Origin: Pinus tabuliformis | Lineage: Eukaryota > Streptophyta > Pinopsida > Pinales > Pinaceae | DNA length: 64,000 bases | Direction: 5' to 3' | Assembly (NCBI GenBank): GCA_031772625.1 | Contig: CM062814.1 | Location: forward strand, 367,793,781-367,857,780 | Shown here: positions 45,200 through 57,959 of the stretch, piece after piece | How the letters are laid out: each line of letters starts with the position of its first letter | Numbering within the stretch: position 1 is the stretch's first letter | Program-made: the position numbers and the translations under genes | The notes under the pieces: generated by a model | Seen by the model: only the letters and a program-made list of their open reading frames with translations | What the model was told of the DNA's origin: nothing | The model's database searches: none

Positions 45200-46807
45200 A
45201 TCATATCCAAGACATGCTCTACATTGTCTCCCCATACGTTTTCCAATGACATTTATTGTAACCTGCCCACAATAGAGTCAAGTAACAATCAAACGAAGGA
45301 ATTGACACTTTTTTTATCTTTTAATTTTATTAAATTTGAATCTGATTTGTTTTAAGAACATAATAATTCATATTTAAAGCCTTTTTGACATATGAGAAGC
45401 TATCAATCAAGTAGGACATTAGAAAAAATCAATGAGGTCCTCAAACAATTTTTGCAATATCAATATTTTTCTTGTTGTGATATCTTAGATAGAAAATTTT
45501 TAAAATGAAGTCCCTTCACCAATGCACGTGCAAAGGAATGGTTTGAATTTTTGTCCATTCCAACCATTAGGTGAGATCATTCATGAAAAGAAATATCATT
45601 GGATTCTTTTGACTCCTTATCATGTGTTGGAATATCTAGCTTCAATACAAAACCTAATGAATCACCCAAAAGCTTGCTAAGATACTCAATGTCTTGGCTT
45701 CCTGACTCCAGTATCTGGATGAACAAAGAAAATATGGAATTCAAACATAATCCACATAAATACAATGCCACAAAAGGATTATAATTCCCAAATAAATAGC
45801 AGACAAGCTCTCCACATTGATGCTTTCAAGGAGTTATTGTTTCCAACTTTTAGGAATCAATGAAAGAAGCTCATCCCTGACTTCTTTCACAAGTCCGAAA
45901 ACCCAACTATAATCAAGATTATCCTATGCAAGGTACTCTTCAACACCATTCCAAAAATATTTCTCCATTGTTGATTTAACCTATGCCTGCAAAACATATG
46001 TGAAGGAACTAAATTATCTACTTACTTCATCTAAAAGAGGACCAAGTCTTACCTTTCAGCACATTCTAATTATCCTCACCTTAATTTTATCAGAAACTTT
46101 ATTTATTCCATAGATGATATCAACCACTTATATATCTCTATCATGAAGAATATAATTAACCATAATTTCATTGTCATCTAACATTTTCCCCAAGTGCATT
46201 TTCCAGTCTATTGTTGGAGTTAGACTTAGTGCTTGAGGAAGTTTTTGATTCTCAAGTGCTTTTAAATAATGACCAAGAAACCTTCTTTGGTTTTCTATTA
46301 TCACTATTTTTGACATCTGAGGGACTATGAGATGGCACTGGTAGAGCTCCATTCTCCTTTGATTTCATAAATTTAGCTCATGCATTTGATAGTGCCATTT
46401 TCATCCTTGTTTCTCCATCACTACCACTCAAATGAAGAACCATTTCTTGCAGAAGTTGTTGATCTTCTAGAACCTATACAATTCCTGTAATGATGATACT
46501 TTAGACTCAAATTGGGTTTTGATAACAAATAATAATAATAAGAAAACCTATTGATATTGAAGTAGGTATTCCATACTAAGCAGAGGTATTAACCTGTCTT
46601 CATAGGATTAATTGATGGTAGATAAAAGAAAAGAAGACCATATGAAGAGGTGTGTATTAGAATTCCAATGTTTTCTCAAAATTTTAAACTTAGAATACAA
46701 AAAAAATAACCAAAACCAACTTCAATAGCAACCCAACAACCTTGAGTTACTAAGGTGTACTAATAGTAGATAGTGGCTTTTACAATCCCAACTCCATGGA
46801 AACCAAT

Positions 46808-46905
<98 letters not shown>

Positions 46906-48730
46906 ATAGCCTGTAAATCCTTCTACTAAACTTATTGATATCTTCCTTATGTATCCACCAACAAGATCATCTCTTTAGAGGTGACAAAAATCATCATAAA
47001 AAATAGATCTTAGCAACACAAAAATTAAGATCGAAAAGCTATACACATTTTAGTCACTCATGTTCATCCTCATAGATCAATAATCATAATTATATACTCA
47101 ATTAATTATGAATATGGGAATATCAAGTGTATGTGAATATATAGTAATTTAGACTTTCTTGTGAATGGCCTTTGAGCCATGACTAGCATCATCCTCATCT
47201 CTTGATGTCATCTTGCACTTCTGCAACATTGAAACTTCAAGCTGGCAAGCCACTCTAATTAAAACTTCTTCAAGGGATTTTGCATCCTTTATTTTCAACA
47301 ACACAAACTGATATAAGTAAGAGCACCAGGCAACATGAAATGCAGCCAGTTGAGCTGAAAATGGAATTTTTTGACTTAAATTCTGAGGTTCTCCATAACC
47401 CCAATCATCATTTGTTGCATCTGGAGAAGAAAGTCTTGACAGAGAGTTAGAAGAAAGCCCTTCTAATATAATAGTGGTTAAGGATTCAAACTCTAGAATA
47501 AGCCTAGTTGTTTCTTTTGCAAGTGAAATTTCACGGTCTCCTCTACCATTGAAGACAACCTCATGATGACCCAAAATCATATAGGCACACAAAAATACAT
47601 GTATTGTATACCTTAACAATTCCTTTCCTTCAACATTTTGACCTCTACTTGTCCCTTTAACAGACACTTGAGAAAAAACCATCTTTGTAGCTTTATTTTT
47701 TAGTTGACGACATTTTCCGTGTCCTGGAGACAATTGTTTGAGAAAACGATCTATCTGCACAACATTAGACTGACTTGCTTGTGACACCAAAAATCGACTC
47801 AATGTGAACTAGAAGTGCTTTCACAACCTGTAATGTGGAAGTTGACTATATGTGAGCTGCAAGTTTCTCAAATGGAATTGAATTAACACAGGAATGATTG
47901 ATTTCACATGCAACAAACTCCCGTGCTAAAGCATATGTTGTACGTCTTGAATTTTGGAATTGCCTCCAAACCCTATAAAACAAGAACTCAGTAAGGTTCA
48001 TAAAATAATAAATAGTGTTGCATCAATCTATCAGCATTTCTAAAATCAAAATTTGAATTCCCTTATAAGTTAGACTATGACCTCGTCAACTTCCTTGAGA
48101 GACAGTCCTCACACTTGTACATTTTGTGCTGATTAATATGATTGATGCTTCCACATCTTCCTATTTTCCTTAGGATTTCTACTATTTAAATTTGTGTTTT
48201 GCCTGTGTAAGTGTTAAATTGGGAAAAATGAGCTGCAGGTAACTAAAAAGAAAAAAAATGTTGAAATCAACTACACCATGCACATACCCTTGGCAATCAA
48301 TTTTTCAACTTCTCCTTCAAATTTTCAATCTCCATTTCCCTATGAAGGCAGACAAAATTGGTAACCTTTCTTGCTTGCATAACCGTTGCATGTGCACGTT
48401 TTTTTTCACCCTCTAAAAGACCTAAACTCTTCTCCTTTGCAGTTGCAATTATTTGACATATTGTTGCATAAAGTGTTTCCATGTGCTTGTTATCTTTATC
48501 TTCCTACAACATCCATTATAGAAGGGAATGTGCCATCGTCCCTTGGGCAACAATCCTCTATTGTTTCTCTAATTCTAGAAGAGCCATCTTGTTTATATCT
48601 GCCTGTTGCACATGGGATTCAACTTTTGAATCCATCTCCTCACGCTTCCTTTCAGCATGCAGTTGCACTTTTGTTTTAGCATCTTTTCTTAGCTCATCTA
48701 ACTTGGCTAAGTGCATTTTTCCCTGTGGCA
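45200..48730 (-). pseudogene. TCP11 (T-complex protein 11)-like pseudogene
   Basis: Plant TCP11-family proteins have an N-terminal coiled coil and a C-terminal Tcp11 domain; their biochemical role is not settled. Fragments follow the family order on the minus strand. A coiled coil comes first (48720-48297: LDELRKDAKTKVQ, KVESHVQQADINKMALLELE, EKSLGLLEGEKKRAHATVMQARKV). Next is FQNSRRTTYALAREFVACEI to TLQVVKALLVHIES (about 47975-47800). The best-kept part is a 217-codon frame (47149-47802: VFLCAYMILGHHEVVFNGRG, LAAFHVAWCSYLYQF, KDAKSLEEVLIRVACQLE). Then DDNEIMVNYILHD (about 46195-46140), FGLVKEVRDELLSLIPKSWKQ and ILESGSQDIEYLSKLLG (about 45940-45680), and NHSFARALVKGL (about 45520). Stops and frameshifts separate them, so the gene is dead. 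Introns hold a long (TA)n run. Confidence 0.85.
46811..46903. repeat. (TA)n microsatellite
   Basis: An almost uninterrupted TA run lying within an intron of the TCP11-like pseudogene. Confidence 0.95.
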
Positions 48731-51446
48731 AGAGCTACAACCTGCCAAAATCACAAAGTATTATGGTTAATGTCAATGACATTTCTGCATATAAATGGAT
48801 TTAGGGAATGCATGAAAAGTTCTTTTGTTACAAGTTCTAAAGGTTTTATAAACCATTTCAAGCTAAATATCAAGAAGCAGTAACATTTCGGTATGATAGT
48901 TAATGTCAATGGAATTTCTTCATATAAATGGCTTTAGGGAATGTCAAGCTCCCATGGATGAACTCTTTCAACCAAAATAATAACAAGGGTTTCATTCATT
49001 ATGCCGAATAGGTGAAGTTGTAGATGCTATAGCAGAACTAGGAAGCACAAGACTTCCAATTGGGTAGCCTGATATAGCACGGAAAAGCCAAAGGAAGGAC
49101 TATCATAGCATCCGTGACAAACTTTTCCCAAATATGGCACACCATATTGCAACTTCTATTGAGCAAGCAAAGAAGCCAAGTAGGATTTCTATAACTCAGG
49201 AAAATCAAGATAAGAGGTATCCATGTAATTCCTTGATATAGAATGATCATTCAATCATGTGGAAATTCATGCAGCATATTCTGCAGTTCTCTGCAATTGC
49301 TACGTGCTTATTGGATCCATGATTGGCATCTGAATTCCAACTCCCATTGTCTCACTTAATCTATATAAGTTTTGTAGATCTATGTTGACTCCTAATATTC
49401 CACAAGGTAGGCTACCAGGACCAAATCTTGAATCCATGTCAGCAACTACAACAATATTGTCAAATGTGGGAGCCAAAGTACCAGGTGTAGCAAAGTTGGC
49501 CATCGTGGGTTGCAAAATAATTGGATTAATTGGATATCTACTCAAACCAAAATTAGGAGTACATACATTTGAAATATGTATACTCTGATATTTCCTATTT
49601 GAGCAATTCCCATTGGGAATCCCAACAACTAATATGACAACATACAACTTAGGTGTAATAGATGCATACTATTGATGTAAGTGGGTACCTGTAACTTGAT
49701 CTTTGGAAGTCATTGAGGTCACGTCCATGTTTGCCAGTACTCTACTATTTTAATTGAAGCCAGAGAAGGATTATCATTGTGCCTTTATCAAAATACATGA
49801 CTTGCCTAATTCAGCTTGTGATTATGTGGGATGTGAACGCTGTGGGTTTTGGTTTAAAGAAACATAGTTATGAAAATGGTTTTTTAAGTTTTTGTAATTT
49901 CCCGTGGTATTTGTGACTTAGTGTGGTTTTTCTCCTTAATGGAAGATGTTTCATTAGAGGATAAAGTAACGCTTGAAAAAGTACTAGCGAACCTTGTGGA
50001 ATAAGAATAAAATGCATTAAATGAATCATGGTTAACAATTATTTCATTTTCATATAACCCAAACTTTCCCACCTTTTTAGTTGAGCAAGGACTAGTTAAC
50101 CCTGTCTTAACTAGCTAAGGATATGGTGTTGGATTTCTTGAAAGAGATGCACCTACTGTTGATGCAAATGTTTGTGAATATTATATGCCAAGGCCCTGGA
50201 CTCTCATAATACCTCAAGTTGAAGAACAAGAGTACATGCCTTCAAATATTGCTGCTACAGATGCAAATAAAGGAGATAGAAAAGCATATTCCAAATGTCC
50301 AAAACATGTCTTAGCATAAGGATCTATTTGATCAATTTCACTATCATGAGTAGCTCTATTTGGTGGTCTGGAAAAATGCCCAAAATTTGTTGTATACCTT
50401 CCCAGGTCTTCCTGCAAGGAGATACAATGTTTCCAAATCAGTTTAAGTTAGCTAAGTCACAAAAATGAAGTGAGACTTGTGAAACTGCCATATTTCATAA
50501 ATAAGCAAAACCGCCTTATTGTTATGAATTTCAAACCTCAACTGTTGCATGGACATTTCAAGTTTCTAGCAATAATGAAACAAACTATGAAAAAAATGAT
50601 CTCTAAGAGATATATTATCGCAAATTATATTCAGGAACAATTTTCCTTTCAACTTGTAGCAGTAGAGTCTTGATACCAAAATTTTACCCGTCAATTACTA
50701 AATGTAGACTAATAGCAATGATACTAGATTCTAAACCAACATTTAAAAAGATGAAAGTACTTCTGGATTGAATAAAAAGTGTTATTTCTTATATCTGCAT
50801 GTTTACAATACACACACACACAATGGAAATAAAACTGAGAAAAATGTAAGAAGCAAAAATTATTACAACCAAGATTTGTAGAGAATCTGTAGTCCCATGG
50901 TTTAAATCGGTTTAGAGCTAATCCCACAAATGATTAATGCAAGAGTTAAGAAAAAATTGCAGATAAGATATAAAACAACCATCTACCACCAATTCCATGA
51001 ACAAAATTGAAGAGATTGATTCAAATGTGAAGTTCCAAAAGTGACAGAGCTTGTGCTCTCTATGGAAAAACAAGTAAAATCATTATTTACAATGAATAAC
51101 AGAGGATTGGTGTTGGCTGCAAAGTATAGGATTAGAGAAATTGGTGAGAATGTGTTGTCGAAAATTGTGATTAGACATTGGATTCTCTTTGCTAAGAATA
51201 TCTTTGGTATCAATGGCCTCTTTTCTCTGAAGGATATCATTTGCAAAGCATTTTATTTCACTCTTTAGGATTTCTTTGTCCTCAAGAGAACTTAGAAAGG
51301 ATGGAAAATTGTTTATTTTCTTATAATATGGAATGATGGAATCTAATGTGATCAAGGCATTAGTTGAGATCTTGGCATCAATAGTAATTAATATTTTTGT
51401 GTCTTTGAATTGCTATTGTGTTTCTTGTCTCAGTTCCAAGGTTAGG
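48731..51446. other. unrecognised sequence upstream of the TCP11 remnant
   Basis: Several minus-strand frames look weakly coding (49300-49647 with GPGSLPCGILGVNIDLQNLY; 51083-51355 with LDSIIPYYKKINNFPSFLSS; 50214-50417). I recognise no family, and they may be decayed exons of another gene or of TCP11's unknown 5' part. Pieces of 48890-48960 repeat the phrase at 48765-48805 ('gttaatgtcaatg', 'catataaatggctttagggaatg'). Confidence 0.4.
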
Positions 51447-52480
51447 TGTTACTGGGAATAGTGTCTATGCAGAGCTTCTAATCCTACTAAGGCTAGTAGC
51501 TACCTCAGAAACAAACACACTAAAAACTACTTCCGTTTTCCTTTATGAGAAATAGATAAGAGAAGAATAAGGAGACCAACCTCTGTCTTGTGCTTGGTTC
51601 CTTGCTCGATTCCTCTCTCTTCTGGTAGGTCTTTGCCACTCGCTTCCTTGTCTACACAGCTTCAAAGAGTACCTGTAGAATCAAAGCAGCATAACGCTAT
51701 CCAAGAACATAGATCTATTATCATAAACAATATAGGATCAGATGTACATTGACCATACAAATGCATAAATAATCAATCATACAAGAATATGGAGGAAAAC
51801 TTGAATAGCTTTATTGATAATCAAGAAAGAGCAAAGAGAATTACAACTGATTGTTCTGACCCAACATCATCCTCTTAGCAAGTAAGCCCTTATTCACCTC
51901 ATGAAAAGCTTAGATCACCCAACACTATGATATTACACCAAGAAACCAACAACACTTCCTTACAAGATACACAATTCTAGCCTCTGGAACTCTGGGATGA
52001 GGGATCCATATATAGATGTCTGCAAGGGAGGTGAGTCAGCTTGAGAATTGATTAGTGTCTTCCCTCTAATAGTTCCTGATTCCACTTGGAGATTGATGAT
52101 CTATTTCTCATCCCTGGTCGAATTCAGAGAGGCAAGTGTCACAGAAGAAGTTTCTGGAAGATTCCATGCTTCTCCAACTTGCGGATTGACCCTGCCATTT
52201 GTCCCTTCTCGCCCATCGCACCCCATAGAAGGGCTTTTTGACATGTAACATGCCTACTGTGTGTATTTAGGTGGGATGCAATGCACTTTGCCTATGGAGC
52301 AGGTGAAAGGGTCCAGTTTTGACCAGTTTTGAGTAGTTTTTCATGGAGAAATTCTGGGAGATGCTATAATTAGTTGACCTTGTTCTTCTAGGGGTTGGAA
52401 CAACACCTTTAGGGACTTAGGAGCCCTTGGTTTATGGACATTTATGCTTGGGGTTGCAGTGCCCAAAAATGTCTATAACA
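51447..52480 (-). repeat. 3' LTR of the Ty3/gypsy element
   Basis: On the minus strand the LTR starts TGTTATAGACATTTTTGGG at 52480, directly after a polypurine tract. It probably ends at 51447, where the plus strand reads TGTTACTGGG, giving TGTTA...TAACA ends. Inside, in the right order for the minus strand, are a TATA-like 'catctatatatgg' (about 52000-52013) and an AATAAA (about 51813-51818). The outer boundary is inferred, since the partner LTR is not in the window. Confidence 0.55.
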
Positions 52481-52495
52481 GTTGCCCCCTAAAGC
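52481..52495 (-). promoter_or_regulatory. polypurine tract of the gypsy element
   Basis: On the minus strand, GCTTTAGGGGGCAAC directly precedes TGTTATAGAC, the start of the 3' LTR. This matches the expected site of plus-strand priming. Confidence 0.65.
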
Positions 52496-54087
52496 ATGAG
52501 GTCGTTAATTTTTTGATGTCAGGTGAAATGCTTTATCATGAGGATCCGAAGTTTTTTCGAGCTGCGAGGCGACCTGTAATAAGATACAATACAATACATT
52601 ATCTTCATTTTATTTTCATGATCTAGCTGAGGCGGGCATTCCCATGCTTAGCTTTATAAATTCATTTTCATGTACATAGGACAAACAATCGTCTGAGTGT
52701 AGACTGATGATTCTGGTAGAGCCATCATCCCTTAGATTGGATGATTATCTGTGCAGCAATGATGTACATTTGATGTCTTTATTTTCCTGAATATATATCG
52801 CAGCCCGGATGGATGAAACTAGATCCGGGGTCTTCAATCTCGTTCGATCTTCACTCAAAGTACAAGTTGATCCATGTGAGAGATGTTCTGGAGTAGAACA
52901 TGGAAAGACATCGCCTGATTACCAGCCAATGATGTAAGCTGTTAACAGGCGCGAGAGGAATCACCAATAATGATAATGATCCTCAAGGTACCACAGTACA
53001 ATTCACATGGTGTGAATAAGGGACTTGGCATCGAACACCACGAAAAATCTTTCGGTCGAAGGCCATTGATGTAAACCTGTCACCGGAAGTGAGAAACTTG
53101 CCATTAAGGCATGCAAGCTTCAAAGTAGTGAAAGGGTTGTTCCTAGATCGACTTCTTGGATAATGAGCTGATGTCGACAAGAAGCGATCTGTCATAGGAG
53201 GGCCTTAGTAAATTCCACATCAATGACACGGAACGGAGCAAATGATTTTAATGGAGGTGAAAACAATCTGGTGATATACGGTTCAGGGTGGTGGTCATGA
53301 AAGAATGGAGCGAAAATGTATTATAGTGGGTGAGACACAGGTGAATTCTCTGAACGACTTCTCTTGAACATATCGGAGACACTGACATGATGGATTGGTA
53401 GCATTAAGCCCAAATGTTGATGGTGTGATGGAACAATGGTGATGTGACCAGTGAATGGAACAACCCAACCCGACTCGGATGCAGAGTGAAAGTGTCATGT
53501 TCAAGAGCGACTTGCTACCAACAAAGTTTCTTCAAGTTTTCTTCCCAATTTTTCCCCAGTCATTGCTGACCAGTACCTCTTTATTTTTTTCAAGGTTGAG
53601 GAGGATAACATATGCTTGTTCTATAATTTTCCCTTCGGGCAAACCCATCGGGTGAAACTCGTTCTTGTCTGTTATGGACAAGTTTGTTGATATTAGGTTT
53701 TAACGAGTTTAACAACAAAGATAACTCTGTACTTTTGAATTTTATAGAGTCTGAAAAGGAACGTAAAGGAAACTCCAAAAATCCTTTTTCGTCATCTAAT
53801 CCCTTAAGTCCGAAAAAGTATTAAATAATACGAAAGAGATGAATTTTCGGTAATTTTAACGAGCCGAACAAGACAAGCGCTCGACCTTTTTGTGTAATAA
53901 TCCCTCAGGTTCAAAAAGATTAAAATCTAAAGGAGGGATAACACTTCCGGTCACTTTAACGAGCTGGAGAGGCCAATAGCTCAGAAATCTTTTCATATTT
54001 TATGAGTCAGTTGAAAAGAGCTTAAGGGAGACTCGTTTTTTGAGGAACGAGTGATAGATTCGGGTAGCAGCTGATTCTAGGTAAGGT
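52496..54087. other. 3' non-coding part of the gypsy element
   Basis: Moderate G+C with no clear frame on either strand. A repeated phrase about 'aacgagc(c/t)gga/aac' occurs near 53860, 53955 and 53705, suggesting weak internal repetition. Confidence 0.45.
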
Positions 54088-55122
54088 TTGGAGTTTTCCA
54101 ATCACGGTAGTGTCACAAGGATGGCTAACAAGATCACTCTTCGCAGCTGTTCCTCAAAAGGTGTAAACAATCAAGTGGAGGTGAATGATCAGCCAATACA
54201 GAGTGGAGGTGATGATGAGAACACGACCAAGGCTTCAAAGGCTGAAGTAATACATTCACGATGGTTATTTACTGAAAATTGGTTCATTTTTTGATGAGCT
54301 TAAATGCTGGGGGAAACACTTGCTCATTGCTTGTGTTTATTTTTTAACGAGCTTGAATTTCGTGTTAAAACTGCTCGATATAATGGTCATTTCTTGACTT
54401 TACCATTAATGACTTTGTTCCTTCAAAGGTTGCGCTGCATGCTCAATTGCTTCATCGAACTAGTTAGAAATGAACAATACATGTTTGGAAAATGGGTTAA
54501 GACACTAATATTTTACCTGAATTACGTAAAAAGTAATTTAAAGTGCTTTTACCCCTCATTTTACCATTTCATTTGAACTTTGGCTTGCTGGAGCTTTGGA
54601 GGTGCTTTCCCCCTTGATTTTCACCAGCTGATTCCGGGAGATTCTGTGGACGATTTTTGGCGTCGTCTGGACGAGGTAGGAGCTAAACCTGAGCTCTTTC
54701 ATTTCGTCCTTTCCATTTTGCATTCTAAGCCTGATTTCTGGTTTTTCTGAGCCCCTGGGGTTTGAAAAACTCGCTCTGGCTCCATCGTGACCCGGAGTCA
54801 GTACTACCGGCTGGCGAGCAGTGGGGTGTCATTGGTAAATTCTTTGACCATTTTTCTGTTTATCGTTTCCCTTTATAATTTCCTTGTGCTTTATTCTATC
54901 AAGACTAATCAGAACTCATGTGCTCATGCAGATGTTGGTCCCGTCCGGCCAGTAGTACGCCTGAGAGTGCCAACCGCCGCTCCAGCAGGGGAGGCTATGG
55001 GAAGGGCTATCCTTCGTGACCTTGATGTGGTCGAGACTCTTTCAGCATTACAAGATCAGGTCGAGGGCCTCACTCTCGGTATTCTAGATGTGAGGACTGA
55101 CGAGCTACCTCTGAGGTTGTAG
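54088..55122 (+). pseudogene. antisense frame between the gypsy integrase region and 3' LTR, probably intron-containing
   Basis: Plus-strand pieces look coding. One is a frame starting MANKITLRSCSSKG (54114). Another runs from 54304 past a single TGA (54574-54576) into WSFGGAFPLDFHQLIPGDSV and DDFWRRLDE, ending at a possible GT donor near 54678. A third, DVGPVRPVVRLRVPTAAPAG to GLTLGILDVRTDEL (54931-55120), follows a 'tcatgcag' acceptor. Some Tat-type elements (Grande, for example) are known to carry an antisense gene at this place. I recognise no domain. It is broken here by at least one stop. Confidence 0.45.
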
Positions 55123-55379
55123 CGACATACCACTGGCGTGCCAAGTCTATGGACTAGGCTTTTATGCATGATTGCACAGGCGGTGACTTGTTATCACTAG
55201 CATCATTAGACTAGGGTGCCCCCTAGCGTTTTGAGTTTTGGTTCATTTGACCAATTTTGTCTTCGTTACAGAACATTATGTGTAAACCATAAACAGTTAT
55301 AAATATATTTTTGATTTTCAGAGTTTTATTTTGGTTAAGTTACATGATCCGAATGCAAATATTGATGAAATGCTTCTTT

Positions 55380-55806
55380 TTATAAATGTTGCAAATGTCT
55401 ATCTAACATATAATTTGCCAATGAGTCAGTTAATGTGTTTAAGCTTCTGGAAATATCCTGATATTGAATAAAATCAAATTTCCTTTCCAAAATCTTGACC
55501 CTTAGGAACATGCGATAGATAGCTGGATTTTGGACGGAGTAGATACTAGTGAGTTGTAGTATGACGAGCTGTGAGTCTAGCCTGACGACAAGTCGGTGTA
55601 TGCCATGTGTGATGGCATCAGAGAGAAGTTCTATCAACGCGGCTATATTCAGCGATGTTATTCGTTGATTGACCAATACATACCCCTCTGAAACTTACTA
55701 ACTCGCCACTTGAACCAAAAATGGCCCAGGCCGCAGAAGATAGGTTCCGCGAATTGCGACTTGCTCCGTCGGCATATCCAACAAAAGATTCCAATAGGTT
55801 TGACAT
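55380..55806 (-). pseudogene. additional RNase H domain downstream of integrase
   Basis: RNase H removes element RNA from RNA-DNA hybrids. Read across one frameshift (near 55640-55655), the domain shows FVGYADGASRNSRNLSSAAW (first Asp), TNNIAEYS (Glu), VVRLDSQLVI (second Asp) and TLTDSLANYMLDRHL (last Asp). All four catalytic acids are thus present, in archaeal-type RNase H spacing. It follows integrase with a gap of about 95 bp. This is the extra RNase H of Tat elements; the RT-linked RNase H has lost its first Asp, which fits the known replacement. The frameshift makes this copy inactive. Confidence 0.85.
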
Positions 55807-55900
55807 CTACGACAAATGTAAAAAGTGGATTTACTTGACCAAAACGATTACCCTTAGCGAAAACAAAAATGTAACAAAAGCATATAGGTTACCATACAGA

Positions 55901-57045
55901 TTATGCATAGTAACGCTTAAGGTACAACCTGTTGCGGGGTTGCGCCAGTGGAATTCCGTCGTAATCCATTAACTCGTAGGCTCCTTTTGCTAATACATGT
56001 TTAACAATATAGGGGCCCATCCATAAAGACTTGAATTTACGTGCTCCCAATTTATCGGATTCTTGGTCATAAAGCAAGACCAAGTCACCTTCCGAGAAGA
56101 CACGGGGTTTGACATTCTTGTCGAACTACGCCTTGACTCGTTTCTTATGGGCTTCATTACCGAAAGCGGCATCATGACGGGTTTCATCCAATTGGATTAG
56201 TTCCATGAAACGAGCCTCCTCTTCTGAAGTTTCGGGGAGAAGGTCGATTGTGAGTTTGAGGGACGAGATTTCACACTGAACTGGTAAGATTGCTTCTAGG
56301 CCATATACCAATTGGAAAGGTGTAAACCCGGTTGCATTCCTTACCGATGTTCGGTATGCCCACAAGGCTGAGTACAGGATCAGGTGCCAACTCCTTTTGT
56401 GGACTCCAATCATCCTTTGCAGCATGCGCTTCAAGACCTTGTTGATTGCTTCAACTTGTCTGTTGGCCTGCGGGTAATATGGAGTAGAGCTGTCGTGAGA
56501 CAACCCTAATTTGGCAGCCAATTCGACCATCATGTGATTGCGAAAATGCGATCCATGATCTATGACTATAGCCTGTGGAACACCGAATCTGGCGACTACA
56601 TGATTGAAAAGAAAAGGGCAGTTGTTTCACCAGTGTTATCTAATGTAGGCATCGCCTCGGCCCATTTGGTAAAATAGTCCACCGCGACTATGATATACCC
56701 ATGCCCCCCGGTCGAGGTGGGTTTACATGTCATGAAATAAATGCCCCATTTGGTGAAGGGCCTGACAACAACTACCGGCTGCAGAGGTGCAGGTGGCCTT
56801 CTATTTTTGCTATTGAAAATTTGACAGGCATGGCAACTTCTGACTGCGGTTATGCAATCTTTGAACATTGTTGGCCAGAAGTATCCTGTTCGTAAAAATT
56901 TTTGTGCCGTAGAATAACCAGATTGATGCCTCCCACACGCGCCTGAATGGTAATCATTCAGGACTTTTTCGGCTTCCTCATGGGTGAGGCACCTCCTTAG
57001 AACTGTATCGACACCACGACGGTAAAGCGTGTCACCGAAGATCAT
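55901..57045 (-). pseudogene. gypsy integrase, broken and lacking its first catalytic Asp
   Basis: Integrase joins element DNA to the chromosome. The HHCC zinc module (HSGACGRHQSGYSTAQKFL, SCHAC) lies at about 56970-56800. In the core the first catalytic Asp of the usual WGxDF is Tyr (WGIYFM, near 56735). The later DHGSHF Asp (about 56550) and the Glu in NRQVEAINK (about 56450) remain. The C-terminal part WMGPYIVKHVLAKGAYEL (about 56025-55960) fits the GPY/F module. There is a frameshift near 56590 and breaks near 56125-56083. Confidence 0.9.
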
Positions 57046-57063
57046 GTTGTCTTTTGATTGGTA

Positions 57064-57957
57064 TCAAATATATTTTTGTTCGGAGCGAGAGGTGTTAGGC
57101 CTATATTTTTGGGTTTGGAGATAGATGATTATATCTCCATACCATGGATTGCTTGAAGATATCAGAAACAAAGATTCATCTACGATTGTTTCTTCGGATG
57201 TTTCATCGTTGGACGACGATGGGAGATCGCATAATAATTCTGCGAAAACCAGGGCTTTCTTTGACTTGGATTTTAAAAATTCCAGATCAAACTCTTGTAG
57301 AATTGTTATCCATTTTGAATATTTGCCCCCTAGCAACTGTCGCAACAATATATAAGTCATGGGGTTGCAATCTGACAAAATGGTAGTTTTTCGAAAGAGG
57401 ACATAGTGTCGAAATCTCTGTATCGCTTTAACAACTGCGAGCGCTAGCTTTTCAACATAAGAATATTTGCTTTCTATATCATTTAAGTTCCTACTTAAAC
57501 AATATATAGGATGTTCAATTCCGTTGTCTTCTTGAACTAAAACCATTGCGATGGTTGTACCTGCTGCAGCCAGATACAGGTTAAAGTATTTTTTATAATC
57601 AGGAGCGTACATTAATGATACTTTCATAAGGGATTCTTTTAAAGCATCAAAGGAAGCTTGCGCAACCTGATCCCAGTTAAAGGGTACTTCTTTTTTCAAT
57701 AGACATGTATAACCTTTAGCAAGTTCTGCATAATTTGGAATGAACTTCCTCAGAAAGTTTGCTTTCCATTGGAGTTTCTGAATTTGAAGCAAATTTGAAG
57801 GTGGAGGCAAATTAATGATTTCCTGAACCTTACATGGGTCGAGATGAATCCTGTCCTTTGAGACTACAAAGCCAAGTAAATGATCAAAACTAACACAGAA
57901 CACACATTTGTGTGGATTGAGTCGTATATTGTAGTGTCGGCAACATAGAAATATCAC
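57064..57957 (-). pseudogene. RT connection and RT-linked RNase H, degenerate
   Basis: A 297-codon frame continues the reverse transcriptase (LNPHKCVFCVSFDHLLGFVV, FLRKFIPNYAELAKGYTCLL). It then enters the RT_RNaseH_2 region (APDYKKYFNLYLAAAGTTIA, HPIYCLSRNLNDIESKYSYV, FRHYVL). The first catalytic Asp expected before the 'AVLVQED' strand is absent (LYLAAAGTT). Loss of that residue is known in Tat elements, where a second RNase H takes over. A frameshift separates it from the upstream RT near 57960. Confidence 0.88.
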
Positions 57958-57959
57958 TC

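Noticed and set aside
55216..55240. Alternative polypurine tract ('gctagggggcaccc' on the minus strand)
   Set aside because: It is not followed by a TG LTR start, whereas the site at 52481-52495 is followed directly by TGTTATAGAC.
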